Shown here one piece after another: positions 48,745-59,103 of a DNA stretch of 64,000 bases (positions are counted from its first letter, which is position 1; every line of letters starts with the position of its first letter). The stretch is from Altererythrobacter sp. KTW20L (GTDB taxonomy: Bacteria > Pseudomonadota > Alphaproteobacteria > Sphingomonadales > Sphingomonadaceae). Position numbers and translations under genes: made by a program. The notes under the pieces are model-generated. The model did no database searches. It was not told the DNA's origin and worked only from the letters and a program-made list of their open reading frames with translations. The stretch is from NCBI RefSeq assembly GCF_023501975.1, contig NZ_JAMFLH010000001.1, forward strand, positions 1-64,000. The letters run 5' to 3'.

Positions 48745-50547
48745 ATGCTGTTCGACGACCGCCTTGCCACAGTCCTGCGTTCTCCGCTCGGAGGCGATGC
48801 GGCCGCGCGCACCCAGTACCGCCAGCTGCTCGACCTGCTGGGCAGCAAGGGTGCCACGCCGGGCGAACTGACGGCCGAGCGTTACCGCGCCCTTTCGCAA
48901 CGTGCCGACAGTCTGCCGCCTGCCGATTTTCACCGCATTATCGAAGCCCCCGCCCTGCTCGGCCGCAACCCCGCCCTGCTCACCTTCCTCGGCTGGCGGC
49001 GGCTGGAGGAGCTTTCCCGCCGCATCCCCGAGGATGAACGCAGCCGCATCCTGCTCGAGCCCGGCCAACGCCTGCGTAACCCCGCCATGGTCGCCCAGAT
49101 TGCCAGCGGCGATCCCCGCCCCGCCGCCGCCGCTGTCGCGATTGCGCGGCTGGATGAGGACGAGTGGCTCGACCTTATCCCGCGCCTGCCGGTCATGGCG
49201 CGCGGCTTCCTGCGCCATCGCCGCGACCTGCCCCCCAGCGCCCGCGACCTGCTTGCCCGCCTGGGTGTGGGTGACATGGTCCTGCCCCAGCCCGCGACCG
49301 AAGTGGCGCAACCGGCCCCCGCACCTGCCCCTGCTCCCGCCCCTGCCCCGGTCCAACCCCAGGGCACCGCCCCGATGGAGCCGGAGGAGCGCGACGGCAT
49401 CCGCGCCCTGCTGCGCCGGATCGAGGCCTTCCGCGAAGGCCGGCGTCCGCTCGAAACCGGCACTCCCCGCCTGCCGCTGGGCGACCTGGCGGACGAGGGC
49501 GAGGTTCCGGCCATCGCCCGTTTCGATTTCACCATGGGCACCGATCACCGGATCGACTGGGCCGACGCAGACATCGCCCCGCTGGTGATCGGCATGCGGC
49601 TGGGCCACGCCGGGCCCGGCACCCTCGCCGCGCTGGCACCCGCCGCCGCCGATGCGCTGCTGCGCCACCTGCCCTTGCGCAACAAGGCGCTGGCGATCGA
49701 CGCGGCCCCTGCCATCTCGGGCGACTGGCGGATCAACGCCGAGCCGGTCTTTGCCCCTACCACCGGCCAGTTCGCCGGCTATCGCGGACGCCTGCGCCGG
49801 CCGCTCCTTGCCCTGTCCGATGCAGCGCCTGCAGCGACCTCCGACAGCCCGCAGGACCGTATGCGCCAGGTGCTGCACGAATTGCGAACGCCGGTGAATG
49901 CGATCCAGGGCTTTGCCGAGATCATCCAGCAGCAGATCTTCGGCCCGGCACCCAACGCCTACCGCGCGCTCGCCGCGGCCATCGCGGTCGATGCCGCCAA
50001 GCTGCTTGCCGCGTTCGAGGAAGTGGACCGGCTCACCCGCCTCGAAAGCGCCGCGCTCGACCTGGCCGAGGGTGACGGTGACATGCGCGAGGTCGTGGCT
50101 GAAACCATCCGCCGCCTCGACGGCGTGCTGCGCCCGCGCAATGCAGCGATTGAGCTTGCGGTCAGTGGCTCCCCATTCGTCACCCCGCTGGCGCGCGAGG
50201 AGCTGCTGGTCCTCGCCTGGCGGGTGTTGGCCACGCTGGCGAGCGCCATGGCTCCGGCAGAGCAGATCACCGCCAAGCTGACCGGCGATGGCAGCAGGAT
50301 CGTGCTCAAATGCCGCCTGCCCGCCGCCATCGCCGCGCAGGACGATCGCTTCGCCAGCCTGCCGCCGCAACGCTCGCCCGCCCTTACCGCCGGCATGTTC
50401 GGCAGCGGCTTCTCGCTCCGCCTGGCCCGCGCCGAGGCGGAATCGGCGGGGGGCAGCCTGAAAATTTCCGAACGAAACCTGAGGTTAACCCTGCCGACCT
50501 TGACCGGGGCTGGCGCGGTCCATAGCAACGGCATAGTAGAGGCCTGA
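48745..50547 (+). CDS. Histidine-kinase-like protein with degenerate ATPase domain
   Basis: A 600-residue cytoplasmic protein. An N-terminal helical HEAT-like region (residues 1 to ~175) and a Pro/Ala linker are followed by a central unknown domain. A HisKA dimerisation domain has the phosphoacceptor in VLHELRTPVNAIQGFAEI. In the ATPase region the N box (normally N-x3-N) is missing: the stretch reads LLVLAWRVLATLASAM. Only one Gly-rich stretch remains (GMFGSGFSLRLA). The Mg/ATP contact Asn is absent, so catalysis is doubtful. Possibly a phosphotransfer partner or pseudokinase. Confidence 0.75.
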   Translation: MLFDDRLATVLRSPLGGDAAARTQYRQLLDLLGSKGATPGELTAERYRALSQRADSLPPADFHRIIEAPALLGRNPALLTFLGWRRLEELSRRIPEDERSRILLEPGQRLRNPAMVAQIASGDPRPAAAAVAIARLDEDEWLDLIPRLPVMARGFLRHRRDLPPSARDLLARLGVGDMVLPQPATEVAQPAPAPAPAPAPAPVQPQGTAPMEPEERDGIRALLRRIEAFREGRRPLETGTPRLPLGDLADEGEVPAIARFDFTMGTDHRIDWADADIAPLVIGMRLGHAGPGTLAALAPAAADALLRHLPLRNKALAIDAAPAISGDWRINAEPVFAPTTGQFAGYRGRLRRPLLALSDAAPAATSDSPQDRMRQVLHELRTPVNAIQGFAEIIQQQIFGPAPNAYRALAAAIAVDAAKLLAAFEEVDRLTRLESAALDLAEGDGDMREVVAETIRRLDGVLRPRNAAIELAVSGSPFVTPLAREELLVLAWRVLATLASAMAPAEQITAKLTGDGSRIVLKCRLPAAIAAQDDRFASLPPQRSPALTAGMFGSGFSLRLARAEAESAGGSLKISERNLRLTLPTLTGAGAVHSNGIVEA

Positions 50548-50577
50548 GGGGGCCTGTCATTTCCAGGGGGAAAAAGC

Positions 50578-51576
50578 GTGCGCAGTCTGGTGGAGCGACC
50601 TCCACTCTCCGCCCGGGCACAGTTCGCTCCGGGCTTCGGCCAGCGATTCCTCCTTACCGTGGATACGGAGGAGGAGTTCGACTGGGACCAGCCGCTTGGG
50701 CGTGACACCTTCGGGCTCGACCATGTCCCCCGCCTCGCCAAGTTCCAGCAATTCTGCGAAACCCACGGCGTGGTGCCCGTCTGGTTGATCGACTGGCCGG
50801 TGGCCAATTCGCGCCTCGCCGCCGAGATCCTCGGCCCAGCACTGCAGGCTCGCCGGGCCGAGATCGGCGTCCAGTTGCACCCCTGGGTCAATCCGCCGTT
50901 CGACGAGGAGCTGACACAGCACAATTCCTTTGCCGGCAACCTGCCCCGGCATGTGGAGGAGGCCAAGTTTGCCGCCCTGCGCAATGCTATCGAGCAGAAC
51001 TTCGGCGTGGCCCCGCTGATCTACCGTGCCGGACGCTATGGCCTCGGGCCGGACACGGCCCGCCTGCTGTCCGACCAGGGCCTTGCCGTCGATACCTCGG
51101 TGCGGCCCCTGTTCGACTATTCATCCGGTGGCGGCCCGGACTATCGCGGATTCCCGCTCGAACCCTATTGGCTGAATGATGCCAAGACCCTGCTCGAACT
51201 GCCGCTGACCACGGTGTTCTGGGGCATGCTGCGGCGGCAGGGCGACCTGATCTTCCCGCGCATGTGGCGCATTCCGGCCCTGCGCGGGGTGCTGGCGCGG
51301 CTGGGCCTGCTCGAGCGCATCCCGCTGACGCCCGAAGGCGTGAGCCTGGACGAAGCGATCCGCGGCATCGACATCGCGCTCGACGATGGCCTGCCATTGC
51401 TGGTGTTCTCGTTCCACTCACCCTCGCTGCGGCCGGGCCACACACCCTATGTGCGCGAGGATCGCGACGTGGATTCACTTTACGACTGGTGGCGGGCCGT
51501 CTTCGCCTATCTCGAACGGCGCGGGGTGAAGCCCGCCTCGCTGGCCGACGTGATGGGCCAGGTAATCCGCAACTGA
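50578..51576 (+). CDS. WalW-type polysaccharide deacetylase-like protein
   Basis: A 332-residue protein with the NodB-like signature TVDTEEEFDWDQPL, GVQLHPWVNPPF and FSFHSPSLRPGHTPYV, which carry the Asp and two His typical of metal-dependent CE4 enzymes. Such enzymes remove N-acetyl groups from surface polysaccharides. It starts with GTG at 50578 after CCAGGGGG. It lies 30 bases downstream of the degenerate kinase and may be in the same operon. Confidence 0.85.
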   Translation: MRSLVERPPLSARAQFAPGFGQRFLLTVDTEEEFDWDQPLGRDTFGLDHVPRLAKFQQFCETHGVVPVWLIDWPVANSRLAAEILGPALQARRAEIGVQLHPWVNPPFDEELTQHNSFAGNLPRHVEEAKFAALRNAIEQNFGVAPLIYRAGRYGLGPDTARLLSDQGLAVDTSVRPLFDYSSGGGPDYRGFPLEPYWLNDAKTLLELPLTTVFWGMLRRQGDLIFPRMWRIPALRGVLARLGLLERIPLTPEGVSLDEAIRGIDIALDDGLPLLVFSFHSPSLRPGHTPYVREDRDVDSLYDWWRAVFAYLERRGVKPASLADVMGQVIRN

Positions 51577-51592
51577 CGCCCGCATAACCAGC

Positions 51593-51695
51593 GAAGGTGA
51601 CACAAGTGACACCCTGTCACTTTCGTTTTCGCCCGATTGTCCTTGTTTACCAGTAATTTGATGCGACAGAGACAAAGTGACACCTGGCCGGGAGA
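51593..51695. repeat. Dispersed AAGTGACA repeat, copy 2
   Basis: This begins GAAGGTGACACAAGTGACA, includes the perfect hairpin AAGTGAC-ACCCT-GTCACTT, and ends GACAAAGTGACA plus CGGGAGA. It matches 13124-13227 at both ends while the ~45-base middle diverges. It lies just after the deacetylase stop and may serve as its transcript end. The rest of the gap up to the tRNA (51696-51901) shows only the 14-base palindrome AGCGGCTAGCCGCT at 51826-51839. Confidence 0.75.
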
Positions 51696-51901
51696 CTTGC
51701 GCCCGCGTGACTGCAGCAGCGCGAATGGCTGGATTGTTTCCGACAGTTTCGAGGAGCCGCACCCACGAATGGCACCCTGCCCTTCCTGTAGGAAAGCACC
51801 TTCGCGGCGCGTCACTGACCGTGCGAGCGGCTAGCCGCTTGCCAGCAGCCCCGCGCACGGCTAGTCCCGCGCCGCGGAACGGGGGCAACCCTGGGTGGCA
51901 G

Positions 51902-51977
51902 GGGCCTGTAGCTCAGCGGTTAGAGCTGGCCGCTCATAACGGCTAGGTCGCGGGTTCGAATCCTGCCGGGCCCACCA
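51902..51977 (+). tRNA. tRNA with CAT anticodon (probably tRNA-Ile2)
   Basis: A 76-base tRNA with acceptor stem GGGCCTG/CGGGCCC, loop CTCATAA (anticodon CAT), T-arm GGTTCGAATCC and encoded CCA. It is not the initiator, which lacks a C1:A72-like mismatch here. The TAGCTCAGCGGTTAGAGC plus CTCATAA pattern is closer to the AUA-decoding Ile2 tRNA (lysidine modified) than to alphaproteobacterial elongator Met. That identity is inference. Confidence 0.8.
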
Positions 51978-52015
51978 CCGCCGCAATTCAGGCCCATCGT
52001 TCGGGCCATCCGGTT

Positions 52016-52094
<79 letters not shown>

Positions 52095-52137
52095 CTTCAA
52101 GTCTGCCCACTTGTGGGCCCGGCTATCCCACAAACCA

Positions 52138-52165
52138 AAAGCCCCCGGCTTTCGCCAAGGGCTTT
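52138..52165 (-). terminator. Rho-independent terminator of the G8 gene
   Basis: On the minus strand, AAAGCCCTTGGC pairs with GCCGGGGGCTTT through a GAAA tetraloop (two G.U pairs), followed by a T-run. It lies 22 bases after the stop of the G8-domain gene. The 12-bp stem with a GNRA loop is a strong intrinsic terminator. Confidence 0.85.
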
Positions 52166-52187
52166 CTGCTTGACGGTATCGCAGGTG

Positions 52188-54809
52188 CTACCTGCGGACG
52201 GCGAGGTTTGCTCCGGCGTCGAAGGCACCGTCGGCGCGCGGACCGACCGTACTTACGCCCGCGCCGAGCCTGCCGATGGTTACGGTCTGCCCGGCGCTGT
52301 TGTCCACCACCAGCTTGACCCACAGGGTCTCGCCGTCCTTGAACCAGGCGGTTTCGCCCGCTTCGCGCAGCGCATCCAGGCTGGCGAGTTCCGCGCCGGC
52401 CGCAGGGGTCGAGAAGCCAGGCAGTTCGAAGATTACCCACGAACCGTCGTCCATCTCGGTCAGGGTCAGCGCCAGTTCGTCCCGGCTGGTTTCCACCCGC
52501 ACGTCGGCCCCGCTGCGGATTGTGGTCTGTCCGGTATATTCCCACCGGCGGCCGTTGCGGCTGAGCATGATCGGATCGGCGATCGGACCGCCGCCGAAGC
52601 CCATCTGGCCGCCAAGGTTGAACAAGCCGAAATCGCCCTGGCAGATCGCCGCGCCCCAGGTGGGCCTGATCTCGCAGGCGTCTTCATCGGACGCGATGCC
52701 GTTGTCGAGGACAATGAAAGCCCCCGGCACGCCGCCGACCGAACCGTCCTTGTCGTGGATCGACGCGCCCCGCCAGGCGTTGCCGCGCCCGAGGTCCGAC
52801 GCCCAGCGGCGGACATAGGGCGGGAAGCTGACCGGCTTGGAATTGACGAAAGTCGCCCCTTCGATCGCATTGCCGGTGCTCATCCCGAAGCTGGTGTACA
52901 TCAGGTAGGACAGCGCGCCGGCGTCGCGGGTGTCGTTGGGCTGGAAGTTCACGAAGGTCGTGTTCTCCACATCATGACGCATGTCGTAGTATTCATAGCC
53001 ACGGATGGGGAAATCGACGATTTCGTTCGGCATCGAGCGGCCGTAGGCGATCTCTGCCGGGGTGGTGGGGGTTCCGATGTTGTCGCTTTCTCCCACGAAG
53101 ATCGAATCGACGACCTTGGAGGTATATTCCGCGCGGCCCACTGCGGATGCGGCGTGGGTAAAGCCGATGGCATTGTCAGCCACGCGCAGGTTGGTGAACA
53201 GGTGCAGTTCGCCCCGGCCCCACACCGCGCCGTTGCGGTTCTTGTAGGCGGTGAAATCGGCAAAGTGCGATACCAGCGGCTCGCTGTTCGGATCTGCCGG
53301 ATCGACCGTGGGGAAGTGGTAGTTGCTGCCGCCCACGCTGAAGGTGTTGTCCGGGTTCGGCCCGCGATCGAACATCAGGCCGTCGAAATTGGAGTGCGAG
53401 GTATTGCCGCTGAATTCGCGCACGCGGGTCCGGCGGGGCCAGGTATTGGCGGCGATCTCCGTGTTCAGGAACTCCCCGTTGGGATGGATCGGCAGGGCGA
53501 ACCAGAAGCCCACCATGTCGGACCCGGCGGCCACGTTGTTGCGATAGACATTGTCCGGGTTGGTGATCCAGAAGGTCGCCGCCGTGTTGTCGGACGGCAG
53601 CAGGATATGTTCCGACCTCTGCCCTGCCGCGCCGCGCCCCGGCGCCGAGCTGGCAAGGCCTGCCGGACCGAGGTGCGTCGGCTCGCACGGCAGCGTGGGG
53701 TGACACTTGGTCATGATCCCCAGGTTGCTGATGAACTGGTTGCCCGTCTCGATGGCATCTTCCAGGAAGAAGCAGTGGCCCACCGTGTCGAAGGTCACGT
53801 TGTTTTCGACCCGTACGTTGTGGGTGCCGTGCACCGTGACGCAGCGGTTGAAGGTGTTGTGGATGGCGGAATTCTGGATGTACTGGCCCTGCCCTTCACC
53901 CACCAGGTGCCAGTGGATCGGATAGCGCGCCAGCGTCAGGTGCTGGCCCATGCGATACAGTTCGACCCCGGAGACCCGCACGTCGGGCTGGAGCATCGCC
54001 ATGATGTGCCCGCCGAAATTGTTTTCCAGGGAATCCTCTGACGCCTGGATGCGGATGTTGCGGGTCAGCAGGCCCACTTCGCCGCGCTGGTCCACGCCGA
54101 AGGTGATCTCGCCGAAATGCATGTATTGGAGCGGGCGGTCGAGCGTGATGGCGTTGCCGCTGATGGCGGCGATGGTGCGCTTTTCCGCCTGGCGCGGGTC
54201 GAAGTCGGTGGAAGCAAGGACGATCTCGTCCCCCACCCGCCAGCCGCTGGCGTCCAGCACTTCAATCCGCGTGGCTCCGGCCTCGGCCGTGCCTGAAAGC
54301 TTGCTCCAGGTGTGCTCCCGGTCACCGTGGAGGCTGAGCGTACCGCCCATCAGCATGATCCCGCGATCGCCCATGGTGTTGATGTCTTCGCCGGGGACAT
54401 TGTCGGTCAGCGTGATCGTGGCCTTGGCCGTGTGCGGGCGCTCCTCGCTGCCGATGTGCAGTTCGCCCCGCCGCAGGTAGATCCAGTCGGTCGCCAGTTC
54501 GATGTCGAGATCGTTGGAGAAGGTCAGCTTGCCGTCGATGGTCAGGCTGCGCAGGGTCGGCGGAACGACATCGAGCAGCACATCCATGTCCCGCGCGATC
54601 ACCACCGCATCGCCTTCGCGCGGCACGCGGCCATCGGGCCAGGCGGCCGCATCGGACCAGCGCATGGTCCTGGTTGCCGCAGCAGGCGCTTCTGCCGCCG
54701 CTTCCATATGGTCATGGTGATCCTGGGCGGCAACGCCCGTTCCGGCCCCGAGCATAAGCGTGGCCGGAAGAAGCATGGCTGTAATGTGCAGGCTGGACCG
54801 CAAACGCAT
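52188..54809 (-). CDS. Secreted G8-domain / parallel beta-helix protein
   Basis: An 873-residue protein. The signal peptide ends GVAAQD and is followed by a His-rich stretch (HHDHME). A G8 domain lies at about residues 51-137 (WSDAAAWPDGRVPREGDAVV, LRSLTIDGKLTFSND). Right-handed beta-helix repeats follow (GQYIQNSAIHNTFNRCVTV, VRVENNVTFDTVGHCFF), then a C-terminal beta domain. The order matches the CEMIP/TMEM2/PKHD1 G8 family, where animal members act on hyaluronan. A bacterial polysaccharide ligand is plausible, but catalysis is not shown. It is a single gene unit. Confidence 0.85.
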   Translation of the reverse strand: MRLRSSLHITAMLLPATLMLGAGTGVAAQDHHDHMEAAAEAPAAATRTMRWSDAAAWPDGRVPREGDAVVIARDMDVLLDVVPPTLRSLTIDGKLTFSNDLDIELATDWIYLRRGELHIGSEERPHTAKATITLTDNVPGEDINTMGDRGIMLMGGTLSLHGDREHTWSKLSGTAEAGATRIEVLDASGWRVGDEIVLASTDFDPRQAEKRTIAAISGNAITLDRPLQYMHFGEITFGVDQRGEVGLLTRNIRIQASEDSLENNFGGHIMAMLQPDVRVSGVELYRMGQHLTLARYPIHWHLVGEGQGQYIQNSAIHNTFNRCVTVHGTHNVRVENNVTFDTVGHCFFLEDAIETGNQFISNLGIMTKCHPTLPCEPTHLGPAGLASSAPGRGAAGQRSEHILLPSDNTAATFWITNPDNVYRNNVAAGSDMVGFWFALPIHPNGEFLNTEIAANTWPRRTRVREFSGNTSHSNFDGLMFDRGPNPDNTFSVGGSNYHFPTVDPADPNSEPLVSHFADFTAYKNRNGAVWGRGELHLFTNLRVADNAIGFTHAASAVGRAEYTSKVVDSIFVGESDNIGTPTTPAEIAYGRSMPNEIVDFPIRGYEYYDMRHDVENTTFVNFQPNDTRDAGALSYLMYTSFGMSTGNAIEGATFVNSKPVSFPPYVRRWASDLGRGNAWRGASIHDKDGSVGGVPGAFIVLDNGIASDEDACEIRPTWGAAICQGDFGLFNLGGQMGFGGGPIADPIMLSRNGRRWEYTGQTTIRSGADVRVETSRDELALTLTEMDDGSWVIFELPGFSTPAAGAELASLDALREAGETAWFKDGETLWVKLVVDNSAGQTVTIGRLGAGVSTVGPRADGAFDAGANLAVRR

Positions 54810-54958
54810 CGTATCAATCCCCTCCGCCGGGGCTTTGGCCCCGTTCGTTCAATTTGGATACGAATGTGCCTCGGAAGCGGAGTTTTGCCAAGCTGGTATC
54901 GGGTACATCCACGTCCCAATTGTATTCGATTGTAACGCGGGGCCAAACCCGCCACGCG

Positions 54959-54989
54959 AAAAGGGGCGACCTGCAACAGGCCGCCCCTT
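54959..54989 (-). terminator. Rho-independent terminator of the porin-like gene
   Basis: On the minus strand a 13-bp stem AAGGGGCGGCCTG/CAGGTCGCCCCTT (one G.U pair) closes on a 3-base loop, followed by TTTT. It is about 25 bases after the porin stop codon, an intrinsic terminator by every sign. Confidence 0.88.
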
Positions 54990-55012
54990 CGTCATTCCAC
55001 CCGATCGGAAGA

Positions 55013-55843
55013 TCAGAAGCGCAGCGTAGCCGTTGCGCGCAGGCTGTGGGTGCGGAACGCGCCGTTCGACGAGCGCAGGTCCGTGCCGGTCGGATCGACC
55101 ACCAGGAACGGGTTGGTTGCGCCTGCCGTGCCGGGGCCGACCTCGACGTAGTAGTCACCGTCGCCATAGTCGGAATAGAGATACTCGGCACCCAGCGACA
55201 GCGCCGGGGTCAGGGCGAACTCCATGCCGCCGCCGGCCTGCCAGCCCCACCGCATCTTGTCATCGTTGACTTCGGTGAAGCTGTTGGCGCCGTTGGTGGT
55301 GGTGAAGGTCTGGTCGATATCGGCATAGCTCACGCCGCCCGTGGCATAGGCCAGGACCGTTTCGCCGAACACCCAGCCGAACCGGGCACGGGCACTGACG
55401 GCATAGTCCATCTCGCGGGTGACGGTATAGCTGGCGGGCGTGGTGGAGAAGCCGGTGGTGCTGTCGGCCAGTTCGGTCCGGCTCACTTCCAGCACGGTGC
55501 CGATCAGCGCCATGCCGCCCGGACGCATGTCATAGCCGATGCGCGCGCCGTATTCCCAGTCCTTGCCATCCTTGTTGCACGGCGGGGCATTGCCATCCAC
55601 GTCGCTGTCACAGAAGCCGGGCGAGAAAGCGTTGGCACCGCCCACGGTGTTGACGTTGTCGTTGAACACGCCATCGCGGTTGGTGTCGAATTCCAGCCGG
55701 TCTCCGGTCCTGTCATCGGCCTTGGTGCCGCCACCGAACACCGAAACATAGGGGCCCGTGAACGCATCCTGCGCCATGGCGGGGGCCGAACCGGCGGCGC
55801 ACAGCAGCGCGGCGGATACGGCGAGTTTGGTATTGAATTTCAT
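55013..55843 (-). CDS. Outer-membrane beta-barrel (OmpA-like N-domain) protein
   Basis: A 276-residue protein with signal peptide MKFNTKLAVSAALLCAAGSA. Alternating aromatic strands (DWEYGARIGYDMRPGG, WGWQAGGGMEFALTP, LSLGAEYLYSDYGDGDYY) end in the terminal ATLRF that directs barrel assembly. It resembles the porin-like families of alphaproteobacterial outer membranes. Two Cys pairs (GFCDSD, PPCNKD) near residue 75-90 may form a loop disulfide. Substrate unknown. Confidence 0.85.
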   Translation of the reverse strand: MKFNTKLAVSAALLCAAGSAPAMAQDAFTGPYVSVFGGGTKADDRTGDRLEFDTNRDGVFNDNVNTVGGANAFSPGFCDSDVDGNAPPCNKDGKDWEYGARIGYDMRPGGMALIGTVLEVSRTELADSTTGFSTTPASYTVTREMDYAVSARARFGWVFGETVLAYATGGVSYADIDQTFTTTNGANSFTEVNDDKMRWGWQAGGGMEFALTPALSLGAEYLYSDYGDGDYYVEVGPGTAGATNPFLVVDPTGTDLRSSNGAFRTHSLRATATLRF

Positions 55844-56164
55844 AAGAACCTTTCGTTGTAACCCTGCCCTTCCCGTCTGGCCCTCAACTGCGCGAAGCCG
55901 GGGCGGTTTCCAAAATCCGGCCGATTTCATGGATCGGTGTTATCGTGTTGCAAGTGGACAACACCGGCAGCGCGTTCAGGCTTCGATGACCCTTATGTGC
56001 CGAATGAGATGCGTTCCGGCGGAAAGCCCCGTGCCATGGCGCGCTTGGGCCACACCGTGCGCAACGCTTGCCCCGGCGGGCCATTGCCCCTATCTGCGCG
56101 GCAAATCCCGATAACCTGCGATCCTGCCTGACCAGGCCTGATCCTGCCTGACGAAAGACGACCG
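55844..56164. other. Divergent promoter region, 321 bases
   Basis: This is the space between the divergent porin-like and ettA genes. Several short open frames occur but none has a recognisable product or ribosome site. Promoters for both genes are expected here, although I could not fix -35/-10 boxes with confidence. Confidence 0.45.
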
Positions 56165-57838
<1,674 letters not shown>

Positions 57839-57842
57839 ACGC

Positions 57843-57872
57843 GAGGGCCGGGCGTTCATTCTTCCGGCCCTC
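57843..57872. terminator. Hairpin after ettA
   Basis: The stem GAGGGCCGG/CCGGCCCTC (9 bp) with a 12-base loop lies five bases after the ettA stop. It lacks a T-run, so it may work as a Rho-dependent or RNA-stability structure, not a classical terminator. Confidence 0.4.
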
Positions 57873-57982
57873 AACATGAACAGCTACCTGACAGGCCGGT
57901 TCAGATATCGGACAGACCGACTCGCCTAGAAGCGTGCTCACAGACCGCCCCACTCGCGGTAAACATCTGGAGGACGCCGAAT

Positions 57983-58990
57983 ATGACATTTACATCTCTC
58001 CTGAGGTCGAGTGGGCTTGCGGCTTTGGCCCTGGCCATCGCCCTTCCCGCCATCTCGGTCAGCGCCCAGGCGCAGGACCGTCCGCAGCGCGGTGAATGGC
58101 GCGGCGGCAACTCGGGCGGCGAAAGCCGTGGCGACAACCGCGGCCGCAGCGAGAACCGTGGTAGCGAACGCCGTGCGGAACGTCAGGCCCAGCCGGAACG
58201 CCAGGCCCAGCGCCAGGCAGCTCCCCAGCGGCAGGCCCCCGCACCCCAGGCTGCCGCTCCCCAAGCCGCTCCTCAGCGTCAGGCCCAGGCCGTGCCGCGG
58301 TCGGCCGACCAGCGTCGTCCGATCGAACGGGCCGATCCGGGCGCAAGCCGCCAGGCCCGCCCGGCTCCTCCCACAGTGGTCCGCGCGCCGGAACGTAACA
58401 ACCGCCCTGACACCCGCCAGGCCAACCAGCCACCGCGCAATCGTGGCGAGCGGGCAGGCGTGGTGGACAGCCGTGCCATCGACCGGGTCGAGGCGCGTCG
58501 CGAAGAACGTCGTGATGACAGGCGGAACGACCGCAACGACAACCGTGGCTGGGTCGGGAACGACAACCGTGGCCGCGACTATCGCGACAACGACCGCAAT
58601 AGCAGCTACCGCGACAACAATCGCAACCGCGATTACCGAGATGCCAACCGTAACCGCGATTACCGCAACGACAATCGCCGGTGGGACCGGCAGGCGTGGC
58701 GCAATGACCGCCGCTATAATTGGAACGACTATCGCCGCTCCAACCGCAACGTCTATCGCCTGGGCAACTATTACACGCCCTATCGTGGCTACAGCTACAG
58801 CCGGCTGAGCATCGGTATCCGTCTCGACAGCCTGTTCTTCGGCAGCCGCTACTGGATCAACGATCCGTGGCAGTACCGCCTGCCCGCCGTCTATGGCCCC
58901 TATCGCTGGGTCCGGTATTATGACGATGTGCTGCTGGTCGATACCTACAGCGGCGAAGTGGTGGACGTGATCTACGACTTCTTCTGGTAA
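57983..58990 (+). CDS. RcnB-like periplasmic protein with long disordered repeats
   Basis: A 335-residue protein: signal peptide (ALAIALPAISVSAQAQ), then a very long Gln/Pro/Arg-rich segment (residues ~35-170, e.g. RQAQPERQAQRQAAPQRQ). An Asn/Arg/Asp repeat block follows (NRDYRDANRNRDYRNDNR). The C-terminal RcnB domain reads YRLPAVYGPYRWVRYYDDVL then DTYSGEVVDVIYDFFW. RcnB binds Ni/Co in the periplasm in E. coli. The disordered part is far longer than in E. coli RcnB (~110 residues). Confidence 0.85.
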   Translation: MTFTSLLRSSGLAALALAIALPAISVSAQAQDRPQRGEWRGGNSGGESRGDNRGRSENRGSERRAERQAQPERQAQRQAAPQRQAPAPQAAAPQAAPQRQAQAVPRSADQRRPIERADPGASRQARPAPPTVVRAPERNNRPDTRQANQPPRNRGERAGVVDSRAIDRVEARREERRDDRRNDRNDNRGWVGNDNRGRDYRDNDRNSSYRDNNRNRDYRDANRNRDYRNDNRRWDRQAWRNDRRYNWNDYRRSNRNVYRLGNYYTPYRGYSYSRLSIGIRLDSLFFGSRYWINDPWQYRLPAVYGPYRWVRYYDDVLLVDTYSGEVVDVIYDFFW

Positions 58991-59033
58991 CAGCCACAAG
59001 GCCGAGTGCCGGAAGAGTGGCCGGCACAAGGAG

Positions 59034-59064
59034 CCCCTGCTCTCTTAACGAGGGCGGGGGTTTT
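59034..59064 (+). terminator. Rho-independent terminator of the RcnB-like gene
   Basis: An 11-bp stem (CCCCTGCTCTC with GAGGGCGGGGG, two G.U pairs) and a five-base loop are followed by TTTT. It is 43 bases after the stop codon and ends the transcript before the oxygenase gene. Confidence 0.8.
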
Positions 59065-59103
59065 GTGTTGCACGACACCGCGCGCTTTGGAACAAGGGCG
59101 GCA

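Noticed and set aside
48622-50370. A 582-codon minus-strand frame opposite the kinase-like gene
   Set aside because: The product is Gly/Arg/Gln-rich and lacks domains; the plus strand has a clear HisKA box and a matching downstream neighbour.
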